Virus record (IMG/VR): IMGVR_UViG_3300027782_000029
Span: 1 to 64,000 of that record
Source: a virus
Strand: one strand, 5' to 3'
Length of the DNA stretch: 64,000 bases
Below the pieces are notes generated by a model. It was not told where the DNA came from. It made no database searches and saw nothing but the letters and a program-made list of their open reading frames with translations. Position 1 is the stretch's first letter, and the number at the start of each line of letters is the position of its first letter. This document shows, in pieces, positions 1 to 9,388 of this stretch. The position numbers and the translations under genes are program-made.

Positions 1-3000
1 AGCTCTCTTGCTTCTGCTGCTTGCCCAGCAGAAATTAATCCCCTTTTCCTTAGGTCAAGTACTGCTTGATCAATGAGTTGTAGAACAGCTGATGGATCTC
101 CCTGATTTTTTATATAAGCATTTCTTTCAAGTAAATATTTATATATTTCATTCCTAAGTTCATCTTGCCTTGTTGCGATAGACGGTGACTTAGCTGCCAT
201 AGAAGAAGTTGCTGAAGCGGTTGAGTCATCAATCAATCCCGCTATTTTTCCGACCCTCCTAGTTAGCCCAGTTGGATCAATACCCTGGCCTCTTATTAGG
301 GCTTGTTGCTCTGGATGCATATCGGTAATAAAACGTCCGTAATCGGCAAGGTCTTTACCAGTAGCAGTTGCTACGTCAAAGGCACGACCATTAAGCATCG
401 GTGTATCATTTATTAATCCTTGCACTGCAGACATTACCCTCTTTGGGGTGCCATACTGCATGGTAGTTCTTCTAAAGCTTTCGTATGCTTCTAGGACTTG
501 TTTGTGATTATAAATTTCAGTTCCAGGATTTTTGGCGTCAACAACTTTATAAGTGCCGTCAGCTTCCCTGACCATGGACATAGATTTTCCACTTGTCTTG
601 CCACCAATTGCAACTTCGTCTTGTTGAAGAAGTTTTACAAAAAAGTTTGGATTACTTATATCTTGTTTTCTATTTTTAAATCTTCCAGCTAAACGTAATA
701 GAGAGTTTGGTTGTTCTTCATCTATATCAAAAGATTTTTTAAATCTTTCTAAGAAGGTTAAGTTTCTATTAGCTTCTGCTGCTGCTAATTCCGCTGTACT
801 AATTCCACCTTTGTCTGCTGCATATCCTGCTGCCCTAGAGAATATATTACTTTCTCTACCATTTATAGGCCTGTACATTCCCTGCATTTTTGTAGAACTA
901 ACCATGCCTGTTTGATCAGTTGAAATACTTGACAAGGTTCCTTTGGGGCCAAAGATTCCATTTTTAGCTTTGGTCCAAACAAATACGTCTGCTGCATGCG
1001 TCTCTAGTGCGCCAAACGGTTGAGAGCTCATACCAGATGCTATTTGGAAAGGAGCAGACTTACTAATTCCACCTGGGCCACCAATTCCCAACATTTGAAG
1101 TGGATTAAACTTTACAACAGGTATATGAAATTCTGTTCCAAAAAAGTTAGCTAAACCGCCAACCATGGACTTTACTCTTGTTAAGTCTACTATCTCACCA
1201 TTTTTATTTTGGTAAACACCATCTAGCTTAGAAAAACCAATTGACTTAGATACCGGATCTCCAACCTTTAATCTTCCAGCTAAGTCTCTAACAAAATCTC
1301 TTTGCTCTGGTTGCATGTGATTAAACATGCCCTTGTCAAAGGCTTCATCAACTAAAAGTTGTTTCATTCCAAAAAGGTTTAAACCACCAGAACTAGCCTG
1401 AGAAGTCATTTGTTTATTTCGTATTAAGAAAGCTCTTAATTGACCAAAGTTGTTGCTATCAATTCCTCTTTTAGATAATTCATCATTGATTACTCTTCCA
1501 CTAGCTAATCTTCCATCTGCGTTTTTTAATGGAACTCCTAGAACTTGTGCTGCTCTTCTTCTAAGGAAGTCTTCTTTAGCTCCAGTTAGTGGACCAACAA
1601 AATCTTGATAAACAGCTTTCTGTGGTTTAAGTATTGTATTGCCATATGAAACTACGTCTTCATTATAGAATTTATTCCATTGACTTTGAACTTTTGTTTT
1701 AAAAGAGTCTTGAAATTCTTTTCTTGTAAGGTAATTGTCTGCTTGTTCAATTGATCTTTTTATGACATCAGAATCAGGAGCCCCTACTAAGCCATTACTC
1801 TTTCTGAATCTTTTAGCCATCTGATCATAAAAATCTTCATCACTCGATGCTATTATCCTTTTACGTCCCAAGCCTATTCTATTTGAGACTTCCATTTTTT
1901 TATGCGTGTTTGGAAGTTGTTGTATTTTTATTTTTCTGGCAAATTTTGCAGCTGCTTCAGGACTTGTTCCATTATTTCTTAGATAGTCTTCAACTTGCCT
2001 TCTATATATTGTCTCTTGTACAGCTCTGCCAAATTGACTTCTTTCGATAGAAGAACCACCTGGTCCACCAGATCCCTTTAGCCCTCCAACAGAATCTGCA
2101 AAAGCAGAGAATTTACTTCTATGTTGGCGTTGAACAACATTGATTGCGTTTTCTAGGGCTGATGTAGCAGACTTATTTGGGCCTAACTTAATTGCATTTA
2201 CTGCTTCATCAAAACTTTTAGCTCCAGATACTACATCGTATCCTTGTTTCATTATTTTGAATTCTTCATTAAAAGCTCTAAAGCCATGAGTGAAGCCCCT
2301 CATGGAAGGTAGTGTGTCGACTAACCCCTGATAGCTTTCACTTCCAACTGTTGAACCAAGAAAAAGTGCTTTAGCTTTTTGGGTTGCTATTTTTAGTCTT
2401 GGAGCATTAGCTGTTTCCAGATAATCTCCCATGGCTGCCATGCCTTTTCTTGCCTGCTGCATTGCGAATACAGGAGAGCCTTGATTTGCTGATGCGTTTT
2501 CAACACCTAGGTTAAATGCACCAGAAGCACTCGATGCAAATCTAGAACCTTTATTTATTAAGTCTCCAGCATCATGGCCAACTTCTCGCAAAACAGTTCT
2601 TAAGTCTGCAAATCTATCTGCAGTTCTCATCTGCTTTGCGGTTAATGCTAAATTAGGATTATTAGCATAAGGTGCGTTCATGTAGAACTTGCTTCTAGCA
2701 AGAACTCCTCCACCAATTGCAGATCCTCCTGTTATGAAGGCAGCATTTTTGACAGACTCTTTTGCAAAGTCTGCTATTACATCTACTGGGTTGTACCAGT
2801 TTACTTTACGTTTGTTCTGATTGTGTCCAAAGATTGGATCTACAACAGCTTTTTGACCAACGTAAAGTGCTGGCAATTCGTATGGAAGCCTTCTTGCTTG
2901 CTTTACTAACCTTTGTTGTATGTCATCCCTAAGAGACCATACGGAGGCTGGCTCTCTAGTTGCTCCACCGCCTGCCTGCTGGATTTCTCTTCCAGTGATG

Positions 3001-3452
3001 TAGGTTCCATTTTCAAGGATTTCATCGCCATCTGCAATGGTCCTTGTTAGTCCAGTTGTTAGCTTTCCGTCTTGTTCAAAAACAAGTTTTGAGTATGGAT
3101 CCACGGTATCATCTACATACCTCGATAGACCCTCTAGCTCGTCAAGCCCTCTTCTTAGTTGAGTGATAGTCTCAACAGCTCTGGTGGATGCTATGTTGCC
3201 AAGCTCAGCTGAACTCTGGATAGTTTTTGCTAACTTTAGGCCTTGGCCCTTCAGCATCTTTCCTGCAACACTCATGGCAACAACAGAGGCTGCCGTTGTT
3301 GCAAAAAAACGCATAACGGGATGACCGTTAAGCGCTTTGCTTACAAACCCACTATTGGGACTTGGGCCTTCTGATTCACCTTCTTGAATTGGAAGATCTC
3401 TAGAGGTAAGTCCATGCCCTATGCTTGATATTGGTCCACGGTCTCTTATCAC
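1..3452 (-). CDS. Tape measure protein candidate (3' end outside window)
   Basis: An open frame of 1150 codons starts at GTG 3452 and runs off the left edge, so the C-terminus is missing. The start has AGGAG nine bases upstream and lies 15 bases after the stop of the preceding gene. The protein is long and largely helical in composition, with a hydrophobic segment near residues 46-65. I saw no enzymatic motif. It follows sheath, tube and two chaperone-like genes, which is where contractile-tail phages usually place the tape measure, the protein that sets tail length and enters the cell envelope during ejection. Assignment rests on position and length. It could instead be an internal virion protein like those at 39-46 kb. 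Confidence 0.6.
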   Translation of the reverse strand, partial: MIRDRGPISSIGHGLTSRDLPIQEGESEGPSPNSGFVSKALNGHPVMRFFATTAASVVAMSVAGKMLKGQGLKLAKTIQSSAELGNIASTRAVETITQLRRGLDELEGLSRYVDDTVDPYSKLVFEQDGKLTTGLTRTIADGDEILENGTYITGREIQQAGGGATREPASVWSLRDDIQQRLVKQARRLPYELPALYVGQKAVVDPIFGHNQNKRKVNWYNPVDVIADFAKESVKNAAFITGGSAIGGGVLARSKFYMNAPYANNPNLALTAKQMRTADRFADLRTVLREVGHDAGDLINKGSRFASSASGAFNLGVENASANQGSPVFAMQQARKGMAAMGDYLETANAPRLKIATQKAKALFLGSTVGSESYQGLVDTLPSMRGFTHGFRAFNEEFKIMKQGYDVVSGAKSFDEAVNAIKLGPNKSATSALENAINVVQRQHRSKFSAFADSVGGLKGSGGPGGSSIERSQFGRAVQETIYRRQVEDYLRNNGTSPEAAAKFARKIKIQQLPNTHKKMEVSNRIGLGRKRIIASSDEDFYDQMAKRFRKSNGLVGAPDSDVIKRSIEQADNYLTRKEFQDSFKTKVQSQWNKFYNEDVVSYGNTILKPQKAVYQDFVGPLTGAKEDFLRRRAAQVLGVPLKNADGRLASGRVINDELSKRGIDSNNFGQLRAFLIRNKQMTSQASSGGLNLFGMKQLLVDEAFDKGMFNHMQPEQRDFVRDLAGRLKVGDPVSKSIGFSKLDGVYQNKNGEIVDLTRVKSMVGGLANFFGTEFHIPVVKFNPLQMLGIGGPGGISKSAPFQIASGMSSQPFGALETHAADVFVWTKAKNGIFGPKGTLSSISTDQTGMVSSTKMQGMYRPINGRESNIFSRAAGYAADKGGISTAELAAAEANRNLTFLERFKKSFDIDEEQPNSLLRLAGRFKNRKQDISNPNFFVKLLQQDEVAIGGKTSGKSMSMVREADGTYKVVDAKNPGTEIYNHKQVLEAYESFRRTTMQYGTPKRVMSAVQGLINDTPMLNGRAFDVATATGKDLADYGRFITDMHPEQQALIRGQGIDPTGLTRRVGKIAGLIDDSTASATSSMAAKSPSIATRQDELRNEIYKYLLERNAYIKNQGDPSAVLQLIDQAVLDLRKRGLISAGQAAEARE

Positions 3453-3467
3453 TTAAGATTACTCCTA

Positions 3468-4094
3468 CTAACTTCCCCATAGTTTCTTAGCTACAGGGTC
3501 TTCATATTTAGCTTCTCCATCTTTTCTTGATGAATTATATCTATTGGCAAGATCTTTTTGCTTTTCTACTTCTTCTTGTGGATCTATCAATTGTAGAGAT
3601 ATATTTGTTGACTCCATGCCATTTATATTTTGTTTTATCTCTATGATTTTTTCTGCCATTGCAACATTTTCAGCTAGTTTAGAAAATGTCATATTATCAA
3701 GATCTTCTGGTCTATATGTATGTATAGTAGCCAAGACAAAGGCCTTCATTAAACTTCTTACTTCAGAAGCTTTTGCCCTTTGTTCATCAAGAATGTTTTT
3801 AGCTTTTTTGGCTGAAGAAAAACCAGATTCTTCTAATATCTCTTGAGCCAAGTAGGATATTATGCCTGCTGGGTATATGTTTGCATCAAAGTTTTCTGGA
3901 TACACAACAGATTTTTTAATAATTAATTCTTCTACATCTGCTGAAGAAAAATCTTTATCTTTTTGAAATTGAGCTACCTCATCAAACTCCGCAAAAGTTA
4001 GTTCTCTAAAAAGAACTTCCTGATCTTTAATGTAAGTTTGAAAAACAGATCCATATATTTTTTTTACTTCATATAGAAGATCTGGTGTTACCAT
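3468..4094 (-). CDS. Tail assembly chaperone-like protein, second of a pair
   Basis: A 208-aa acidic, helical protein starting two bases after the stop of the gene at 4097. Its middle resembles the C-terminus of that neighbour: both have a short beta region, a helical stretch, a (V/L)xxP segment and a closing E(I/V)LE(E/A)SGF motif. The two therefore look like tandem paralogues. Two chaperone genes between tube and tape measure genes are typical of tailed phages, where they load the tape measure before the tube polymerises. In many phages the second is made by frameshifting. Here the second gene has its own ATG and I see no slippery heptamer at the junction. Function is inferred from position and paralogy. 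Confidence 0.6.
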   Translation of the reverse strand: MVTPDLLYEVKKIYGSVFQTYIKDQEVLFRELTFAEFDEVAQFQKDKDFSSADVEELIIKKSVVYPENFDANIYPAGIISYLAQEILEESGFSSAKKAKNILDEQRAKASEVRSLMKAFVLATIHTYRPEDLDNMTFSKLAENVAMAEKIIEIKQNINGMESTNISLQLIDPQEEVEKQKDLANRYNSSRKDGEAKYEDPVAKKLWGS

Positions 4095-4096
4095 GA

Positions 4097-4636
4097 TTAC
4101 AGTTGTCTTACCTCTAAGGCAACAAAGCCTGAAGCCTCAAGAACTTCTTGTGAAATAAGGGACGGAAGTCCTGCCATCTCTCTTACCATATCTCCAACTT
4201 CGGAGGTTGGAAAAAGTACGCACAACTCTGTTATAGCTTCTTCGTTCCAAAGATTAGCCTCAGCAGAACTAAGCTGTCCAGACTGAACCATTTGTTCCAT
4301 CTTCTTTACGAGTTGCTTATACTCTAGTCTACCAAGAGGTCTCCAAGCAACGTGCTTGTCATAGGTTATGGACGTAACGTATACTTCTCCATACTCTTTC
4401 TTCCAAGCCTTGATCTGACCAGCTGTTGGCCCATCTGGCCAAACCTCTTCATCGTCAGGGAGATCTTCTACAGAAGATGGCTCAAACTCTTCTGCGTCGA
4501 TGTCTGGGATAATCGTGATGGTGTCTTGTTCACCCTCGTCTGCAGCTTCTTCTACGATTGAATAAATCTCATCTGCGCCTACTTCTTTTGCCATTTCTGA
4601 CGAACCAGTAACCGTTACTTTTCTACCTTGTGCCAT
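4097..4636 (-). CDS. Tail assembly chaperone-like protein, first of a pair
   Basis: A 179-aa protein with a highly acidic segment (about residues 28-70), then a globular part that shares its C-terminal pattern, ending in EVLEASGF, with the following gene. It lies between the tube-like genes and the tape measure candidate. In tailed phages this slot encodes chaperones that coat the tape measure and recruit tube subunits. The start ATG has AGGAGA upstream. No enzymatic motif is visible. Confidence 0.6.
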   Translation of the reverse strand: MAQGRKVTVTGSSEMAKEVGADEIYSIVEEAADEGEQDTITIIPDIDAEEFEPSSVEDLPDDEEVWPDGPTAGQIKAWKKEYGEVYVTSITYDKHVAWRPLGRLEYKQLVKKMEQMVQSGQLSSAEANLWNEEAITELCVLFPTSEVGDMVREMAGLPSLISQEVLEASGFVALEVRQL

Positions 4637-4671
4637 TTTACATTTCTCCTATTTTAAAATATATAATTAAT

Positions 4672-4677
4672 ATTATA
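4672..4677 (-). promoter_or_regulatory. Possible -10 element upstream of the chaperone pair
   Basis: The 53-base gap before the chaperone gene is extremely AT-rich and contains TATAAT on the minus strand, 36-41 bases before the start codon. No good -35 box at 16-18 bases was found, so this may be an extended AT-rich promoter or chance. Confidence 0.25.
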
Positions 4678-4689
4678 TCACAACTTTTA

Positions 4690-5784
4690 CTAAAGAGTAC
4701 CAAATCCAGTAATATTGAGTCCTGCTGCTATTGCTGTTATTTCTGCTGCAGTTAGATCTGCTGTGCCAGTTGTTGCACTTGTTGCTCTTGCTCCACTTGA
4801 GTCACTAGACGCTACAGACGGACTTGTAGACACTGGCTTTCTAATTCCACCATCGGACACATACATGTCCCTAGCTAAAAACTGGTAAGTTTCAATTAGT
4901 GCCTGTCCACCTGGGGCATAAGCTGTTGACATACTCAATAGCTGAATACTCTGAAGCACTATGTCCATACTGCTTGATGCAGTCTTTTGGATTAGTCTTT
5001 CATTATAATCAGTAGCCATCATTCTATCTAGAATGCTAAAGTTATCTTCATTATTGGTGCCTTTGTTAGTGCCAACTGTAGTAACAGAACCTTCTTGTGT
5101 TCCATATTTTACAATAAAGTTAAAAGGTGGATGTGCTGAAAATATGTTTCTGGTATCAGAACTACCTGGATCTCCAGATAGTCTATCTAGACTTCCAGCA
5201 CCTGTGTTTCCATTGGCCCAATACTTTAGTATATTCTTTTCATCTTGATCTGACTCAGCTCCACTTAAAAGTTTTGATTGAACTCTTTTTGAATCTTTTC
5301 CTTCTCCAAAAGCTTTTGCTCTTTCATCTGCAGCCTTAGAAAGTAGGTCTCTCATTCTTCCTGGATACCTTGAATACACAGAAAATTCTCCACTTATTAT
5401 TCTGGTTCCAGTCATCATTACATCATAGTTATATGACCAAAAACCATACAGTGGCTGCTTCTCTTGCTTAATTAAAAAAGCAAAGTTTGCAATGTCAAGT
5501 TCATCGCCGGCATCGAATAGCCCATCCATATATATTTTAACGTCTTCACCAGAAAAATAATAGTCATAATAATTACTAAACTTTGCTGTATCGTCTGTTT
5601 TGCCTGCCCACTTTAAGTCAATATCTTCATTAAGTGGATCAAAGCTTTTTGGATTTATAATGTCTAAAGTGTTTAAATTACCTTTAGCATCAAACGTTTG
5701 ATTATAGAATTGAGGACTAACGTAAGACGTAAAAGGTCTATACATTTTTCTTCCTGGTTGATTCTGACTATTACCTACTGCCAT
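4690..5784 (-). CDS. Tube-fold paralogue, probably baseplate or tail-tip tube protein
   Basis: A 364-aa protein and the third member of a tandem family with the genes at 5793 and 6571. Shared landmarks in order are an FSG-D-V/I strand, a (K/R)(Q/E)(K/N)xP(I/L)Y segment followed by a glycine and GxRxIxG(E/S) pattern, an xPPF(D/N) strand and a final strand pair ending in xAR(D/E). It is longer than the other two because of an insertion of about 100 residues (roughly 150-260), and it has an Ala/Ser/Thr-rich tail. In contractile phages extra tube-like proteins form the baseplate hub end of the tube, so this longer copy may be a tube initiator. The role is inferred from paralogy and gene order. 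Confidence 0.55.
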   Translation of the reverse strand: MAVGNSQNQPGRKMYRPFTSYVSPQFYNQTFDAKGNLNTLDIINPKSFDPLNEDIDLKWAGKTDDTAKFSNYYDYYFSGEDVKIYMDGLFDAGDELDIANFAFLIKQEKQPLYGFWSYNYDVMMTGTRIISGEFSVYSRYPGRMRDLLSKAADERAKAFGEGKDSKRVQSKLLSGAESDQDEKNILKYWANGNTGAGSLDRLSGDPGSSDTRNIFSAHPPFNFIVKYGTQEGSVTTVGTNKGTNNEDNFSILDRMMATDYNERLIQKTASSSMDIVLQSIQLLSMSTAYAPGGQALIETYQFLARDMYVSDGGIRKPVSTSPSVASSDSSGARATSATTGTADLTAAEITAIAAGLNITGFGTL

Positions 5785-5792
5785 TGTAATCC

Positions 5793-6494
5793 TTATATTT
5801 TTGGTATTCTGTCAATAAATGATGTATACGACTTTAGAGTATCTTGACTAAAGAAGTTTTTCTGTCTCTCGTAATAAACAGCTGCTTCATCTTCTGACAA
5901 CATCGTTGGGTCGTTCTCTATGGATATTAGAGGTTGAATTCCTCTAGCCATAAAAGTGTAAGTCTGCTCCGTAATAAGGTCGTCTACAGACATTGTGCCA
6001 CCTTCGTCTACTATAGTAACTCCGTATAGCTTCATTTTAGCCCCAAGACCATATTCATTAAAAAATGATAAGACTATGTCAAACGGAGGAAGCATGTCCG
6101 CCAAGGGAGCAAAGAACAGTCCAGACTCAGACATCATTTGTCTAAACTCTTTAATTCTATAAAAAGCATATTCATTGAATACAGTAAATATTAATGAACC
6201 CGCTATGGTTCTTCCGCCTTTAACAAATCCTCTGGGATTAACGTGTCCCAATGTTCTTATTGGTGCATTCTCTCTATGTATTGAATATGAGATGGTTTGT
6301 ATCTCTGCCATCTCAAGAACATCGGCTTCACCTATTGTTCCTTTCTCTCTATCTATAGTAGGAAGAACTATTGTAGCTGTAATGTCAGTTCCAGAGAACG
6401 ACATGTTAGAGAATGGATCTGGAAGTCCTTTTTGTGCTCTGTATGAACTTATTGAACTCTGGTCATACTTCCAGTTTTGTTGCTTTGATTCCAT
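5793..6494 (-). CDS. Tail tube-like protein, second paralogue
   Basis: A 233-aa protein clearly related to the 229-aa neighbour at 6571. Both share FSG(T/A)DI near the N-terminus, an xRExAPI segment, a GRxIAGSLIFTVF stretch, PPFDI and a closing (M/V)AR(G/E)I(Q/G)P. Such proteins polymerise as hexameric rings inside the sheath. A strong terminator separates the two genes on the transcribed strand, suggesting different expression levels. One copy is probably the major tube and the other a baseplate or terminal tube protein; sequence alone does not say which. Confidence 0.65.
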   Translation of the reverse strand: MESKQQNWKYDQSSISSYRAQKGLPDPFSNMSFSGTDITATIVLPTIDREKGTIGEADVLEMAEIQTISYSIHRENAPIRTLGHVNPRGFVKGGRTIAGSLIFTVFNEYAFYRIKEFRQMMSESGLFFAPLADMLPPFDIVLSFFNEYGLGAKMKLYGVTIVDEGGTMSVDDLITEQTYTFMARGIQPLISIENDPTMLSEDEAAVYYERQKNFFSQDTLKSYTSFIDRIPKI

Positions 6495-6507
6495 TATACC
6501 TGCCTAT

Positions 6508-6542
6508 AAAAAAGCATAGAGGACCTGTATTAACAAGTCCTC
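6508..6542 (-). terminator. Intrinsic terminator between two tube genes
   Basis: On the minus strand a 10-bp stem (GAGGACTTGT pairing with ACAGGTCCTC, one wobble) is followed by six T residues. It lies after the gene at 6571 and before the gene at 5793, so it would attenuate transcription of downstream tail genes relative to the tube gene. Confidence 0.75.
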
Positions 6543-6570
6543 CACGCCCTAAGATTAATTTATGTTTATT

Positions 6571-7260
6571 TTATGGTCTGATAATTTGAGTATTCAAACC
6601 GCTCTCTCCAGCGGTGTCTCTACTGATAAGATCCTTAAGATCACCAGTGTTGAATTTACCAAGGTTATCTGTAGTAATTCTGTACATAGGACCAATTTCT
6701 CTAGCAACATATGTCATCGTTTCTTCGATTACAATGTCGTCCATTGAAGCTCCTGAACCTTCGTTCAGAAGTTCTACACCGTAGATTGATCTTACAGCAC
6801 CCTGACCGTATTCATTGACGAAGGTGATTGTAATATCAAATGGTGGAATCTGGTCTGCATAGAATGGGACCTGAGAAACAATATCTCTTGCCTGATCGCT
6901 CAGTTCAGAGATACCTCTCTTGTGGTTTGGATCACCAGGAAGCGTATTGTGCTTTCTGGTAAAGAACTTCATAGATTGATCAGTTGCGTGGTGTGCCTCA
7001 AGCATTTGGTAAAGAGCTGGACGATCAAAAACAGTAAAGATTAATGATCCTGCAATTCCTCTTTTGCCTCTTGAGAATGATCTTGGGTTTGGTGAACCCA
7101 TTGTATAGATTGGTGCCTTTTCTCTCGTTACAGAAAAAGTAATTCCTGATAGTGCACCGATTTCAACGCCACCAAAGGTGGCAACAATATCAGCTCCAGA
7201 AAATGTAGTATAAGTATTAAGGTACTTATTTACTGGGCCGTCATAGTATTCGCCTGCCAT
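6571..7260 (-). CDS. Probable major tail tube protein
   Basis: A 229-aa protein directly downstream of the sheath gene, the usual place for the major tube gene. It shares the FSG(T/A)DI, GIAGSLIFTVF and PPFDITITF landmarks with the two following paralogues. A terminator after the gene fits a highly expressed transcript ending here. The start ATG is preceded by GGAGGG. The tube fold is inferred from the family pattern and context; it could be exchanged in role with the 5793 gene. Confidence 0.7.
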   Translation of the reverse strand: MAGEYYDGPVNKYLNTYTTFSGADIVATFGGVEIGALSGITFSVTREKAPIYTMGSPNPRSFSRGKRGIAGSLIFTVFDRPALYQMLEAHHATDQSMKFFTRKHNTLPGDPNHKRGISELSDQARDIVSQVPFYADQIPPFDITITFVNEYGQGAVRSIYGVELLNEGSGASMDDIVIEETMTYVAREIGPMYRITTDNLGKFNTGDLKDLISRDTAGESGLNTQIIRP

Positions 7261-7300
7261 AGTATACCCTCCAATTCGGTATTAAAAATATATGGTTTAT

Positions 7301-8563
7301 TTATAGGTTAATAGCTACTTGAACTTCAATGTTCTTGAGTTCAAATGCTGGTGTTATCACGAGATCGATAAATGCTTTGTTCTCTGCTGGAATGTAAGAG
7401 ACTGCAAAGTCACTGTCCAGAAGAGCTCCAAGCTGTTGCATCCCGCGCAAGGCAGAAGTAATTGCTGTTTCCATCGAGTTACGTGTTTGTATTGTTGATG
7501 GTTCACCAATAAACTTCTGACAAACTTGTCTGATCAACAACGAAGCTTCTGTTACAATTCTCATTGTAGAAACTCTTGTGTAATCAGAGCTTGAACCTGC
7601 CAAGGTTAAACCTTCGATGAAGGTTGGAACCTTATTGAAGTTAAGTGCTAAGCAGTTTACTCCAAGATTAGAAAGGGTAAGCTGTTGTGATCTTGTTGGA
7701 TTGTACCTGATAGAAGATACGTTGTAAGCTGTCTTGTTAACGGGAGAGGTGAATGAAGACATTCTGCTTATTGCAGCAGCAAGTGTTGTTGCCCCATTGG
7801 TGTAACCCCAAGCTGCTGGATAATTAACTGGCTTCAATTCTGTTGCAATCACAACAACGTGACGACCAACTTCTGACAGGTTTGCATTGTCTCTTGACAA
7901 TAGATTAGCAGGACCAGCTCCAAGATGCGTTCCAGTCTGACTTGGAGTCATTGACTCGTAGTTAGATGTGGATGGATTCCAGGGCTTGATTCCCATTACG
8001 GCGAAGCATGGGTGTGAGTTCTCTGCGATGTCTTTAACAGCATTTGCAACTTTAACTGCCCAGCTCTTTGTTGGATCAGTTGAGTTATTTGCATAAAAAC
8101 CATAAGCTGCATCGTCGTTAGGAGTAGCAGTTCCCTGCCAGTCGTTAGGATGACCACCACGACCCCAAGGGATGATGATGTCTGGCTGTGATGCTTCAGC
8201 AGCTGCAAAAGCAGCATCAAAGATGTTAACTGGTGTTGCAGCGCCGTCTGTTATAGTTCCATTGGTATGATTCCATACTGTAGCAGCAGGGAGTGGAACG
8301 ATATAAATTCTTTCTGCACCACCTGCAATGAGCTCAATAAAACCTTTGTGAATTGGTGAGTTCTCACCAAATGCTGTTATAATGTCAGATTCTGTAGTAG
8401 CCTGAACTACGTCAAGATCCTGAACATATTGAGTGCCGTCTGCATGAACCGGATTAATAGTTCTTTGTGCAATGAGGCACACTCTTGGTCCGACAGGAAT
8501 GTCCTGACGGGAGATGCTATAAAAGCGATCTTTAATTATAGTTTTTACACCTGGTAAAGCCAT
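7301..8563 (-). CDS. Tail sheath protein
   Basis: A 420-aa protein with the pattern of phage tail sheaths: an N-terminal PGV-x(2)-I-I-K start, a variable alpha/beta middle domain with a predicted IIPWGRGG loop, and a conserved C-terminal region with VRQVCQKFIGEPS, a short helix-rich stretch, and a final strand that supplies the inter-subunit handshake. Sheath subunits contract to drive the tube through the envelope. The gene sits just upstream of the tube genes, and a TACTATA element lies 50 bases before it. A second, more divergent sheath gene lies at 9389. Confidence 0.85.
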   Translation of the reverse strand: MALPGVKTIIKDRFYSISRQDIPVGPRVCLIAQRTINPVHADGTQYVQDLDVVQATTESDIITAFGENSPIHKGFIELIAGGAERIYIVPLPAATVWNHTNGTITDGAATPVNIFDAAFAAAEASQPDIIIPWGRGGHPNDWQGTATPNDDAAYGFYANNSTDPTKSWAVKVANAVKDIAENSHPCFAVMGIKPWNPSTSNYESMTPSQTGTHLGAGPANLLSRDNANLSEVGRHVVVIATELKPVNYPAAWGYTNGATTLAAAISRMSSFTSPVNKTAYNVSSIRYNPTRSQQLTLSNLGVNCLALNFNKVPTFIEGLTLAGSSSDYTRVSTMRIVTEASLLIRQVCQKFIGEPSTIQTRNSMETAITSALRGMQQLGALLDSDFAVSYIPAENKAFIDLVITPAFELKNIEVQVAINL

Positions 8564-8612
8564 TAGATTTAAGTCCTCCGATTGCGGCGATTTGACAATT
8601 TTACTTCAGTCA

Positions 8613-8619
8613 TATAGTA
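8613..8619 (-). promoter_or_regulatory. TACTATA element upstream of sheath gene
   Basis: One of several TACTATA heptamers found in the short gaps between late genes, here 50 bases before the sheath start codon. It may be the -10 part of a late promoter. The evidence is positional recurrence only. Confidence 0.3.
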
Positions 8620-8646
8620 ATAGCCTAGCTATCGAAACAAACTACA

Positions 8647-9387
8647 TTAACTATTTGGGGTGGCAGTTTGATGCAAATCTATGATATTTAGTTCGGTGTT
8701 AGCAAAGTTTGGAGTTGCCATAGAGAATCTTTGATCTAGAATGGACTGCTCATAAGCCATGTATCGACGTACATCTATTGCTATTTTTTCAATTGTATCA
8801 ACAGTTGTAGCTATCAGCTTTTCTGTAGTCAACATATAGGTTATGCTTCTTTTAACTACGTCTGTTGAATCCCTATTTATGTCGGAATCTGACAATCTTC
8901 TTGAATAAACTAGTTCTGCTGCCCCTAGTCTTTTAAAAACTGGAGTATGCTCTAACATAAAGTCTTCAAATATTTCAGCTAAATTATCTGCTACTATAGC
9001 TCCTGAATATCTTTTTTCTAATTCGTTCTCAGCAATTGCTCCATCTGCTTTTGTTATTATGGTGAAACTTACTACATTCTGGAATCTTTGACCGAACACC
9101 ATTACATCTTTAATGTTTTGAGTATTCCTAGTTCTTGGCTTTGGCTCATTGCTGTGCGTCTTTCTGATTTCAAGGCCATAAACTATAGTAGGATACTCCG
9201 AATACTGACCACCAGATGTTGGCTGCAACTTGATATCTGGGTATGCATTTTCCCATAAAGCTTTGACAACTGCTATAAATTCTAAGTAGCTAAGGTTTCC
9301 AGAAGCTTGAAGTGGTGCACCAAATCTTCTGTCATTATTAATCTCATTGATTCCTGTTACAGGAAATCTGTAAGCGTTCTGTGGCAT
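8647..9387 (-). CDS. Putative tail terminator / tail completion protein
   Basis: A 246-aa protein between the two sheath genes, two bases from the upstream one. The N-terminal half has an aromatic YPDIKLQP segment, then a YPTIVYGLEIRKT strand and a basic KPRTRN stretch. The overall pattern resembles tail-terminator or minor tail proteins that cap the tube and join head to tail. The C-terminal third is helical. No enzymatic motif. Assignment is from gene order and weak pattern resemblance. Confidence 0.45.
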   Translation of the reverse strand: MPQNAYRFPVTGINEINNDRRFGAPLQASGNLSYLEFIAVVKALWENAYPDIKLQPTSGGQYSEYPTIVYGLEIRKTHSNEPKPRTRNTQNIKDVMVFGQRFQNVVSFTIITKADGAIAENELEKRYSGAIVADNLAEIFEDFMLEHTPVFKRLGAAELVYSRRLSDSDINRDSTDVVKRSITYMLTTEKLIATTVDTIEKIAIDVRRYMAYEQSILDQRFSMATPNFANTELNIIDLHQTATPNS

Positions 9388-9388
9388 T

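Noticed and set aside
3544-3846. Plus-strand frame opposite the chaperone gene
   Set aside because: Antisense to a gene with paralogue support, and no ribosome site.
3468-4636. Programmed frameshift between the two chaperone genes
   Set aside because: The second gene has its own ATG two bases after the stop and I found no slippery heptamer. Ordinary re-initiation is enough.
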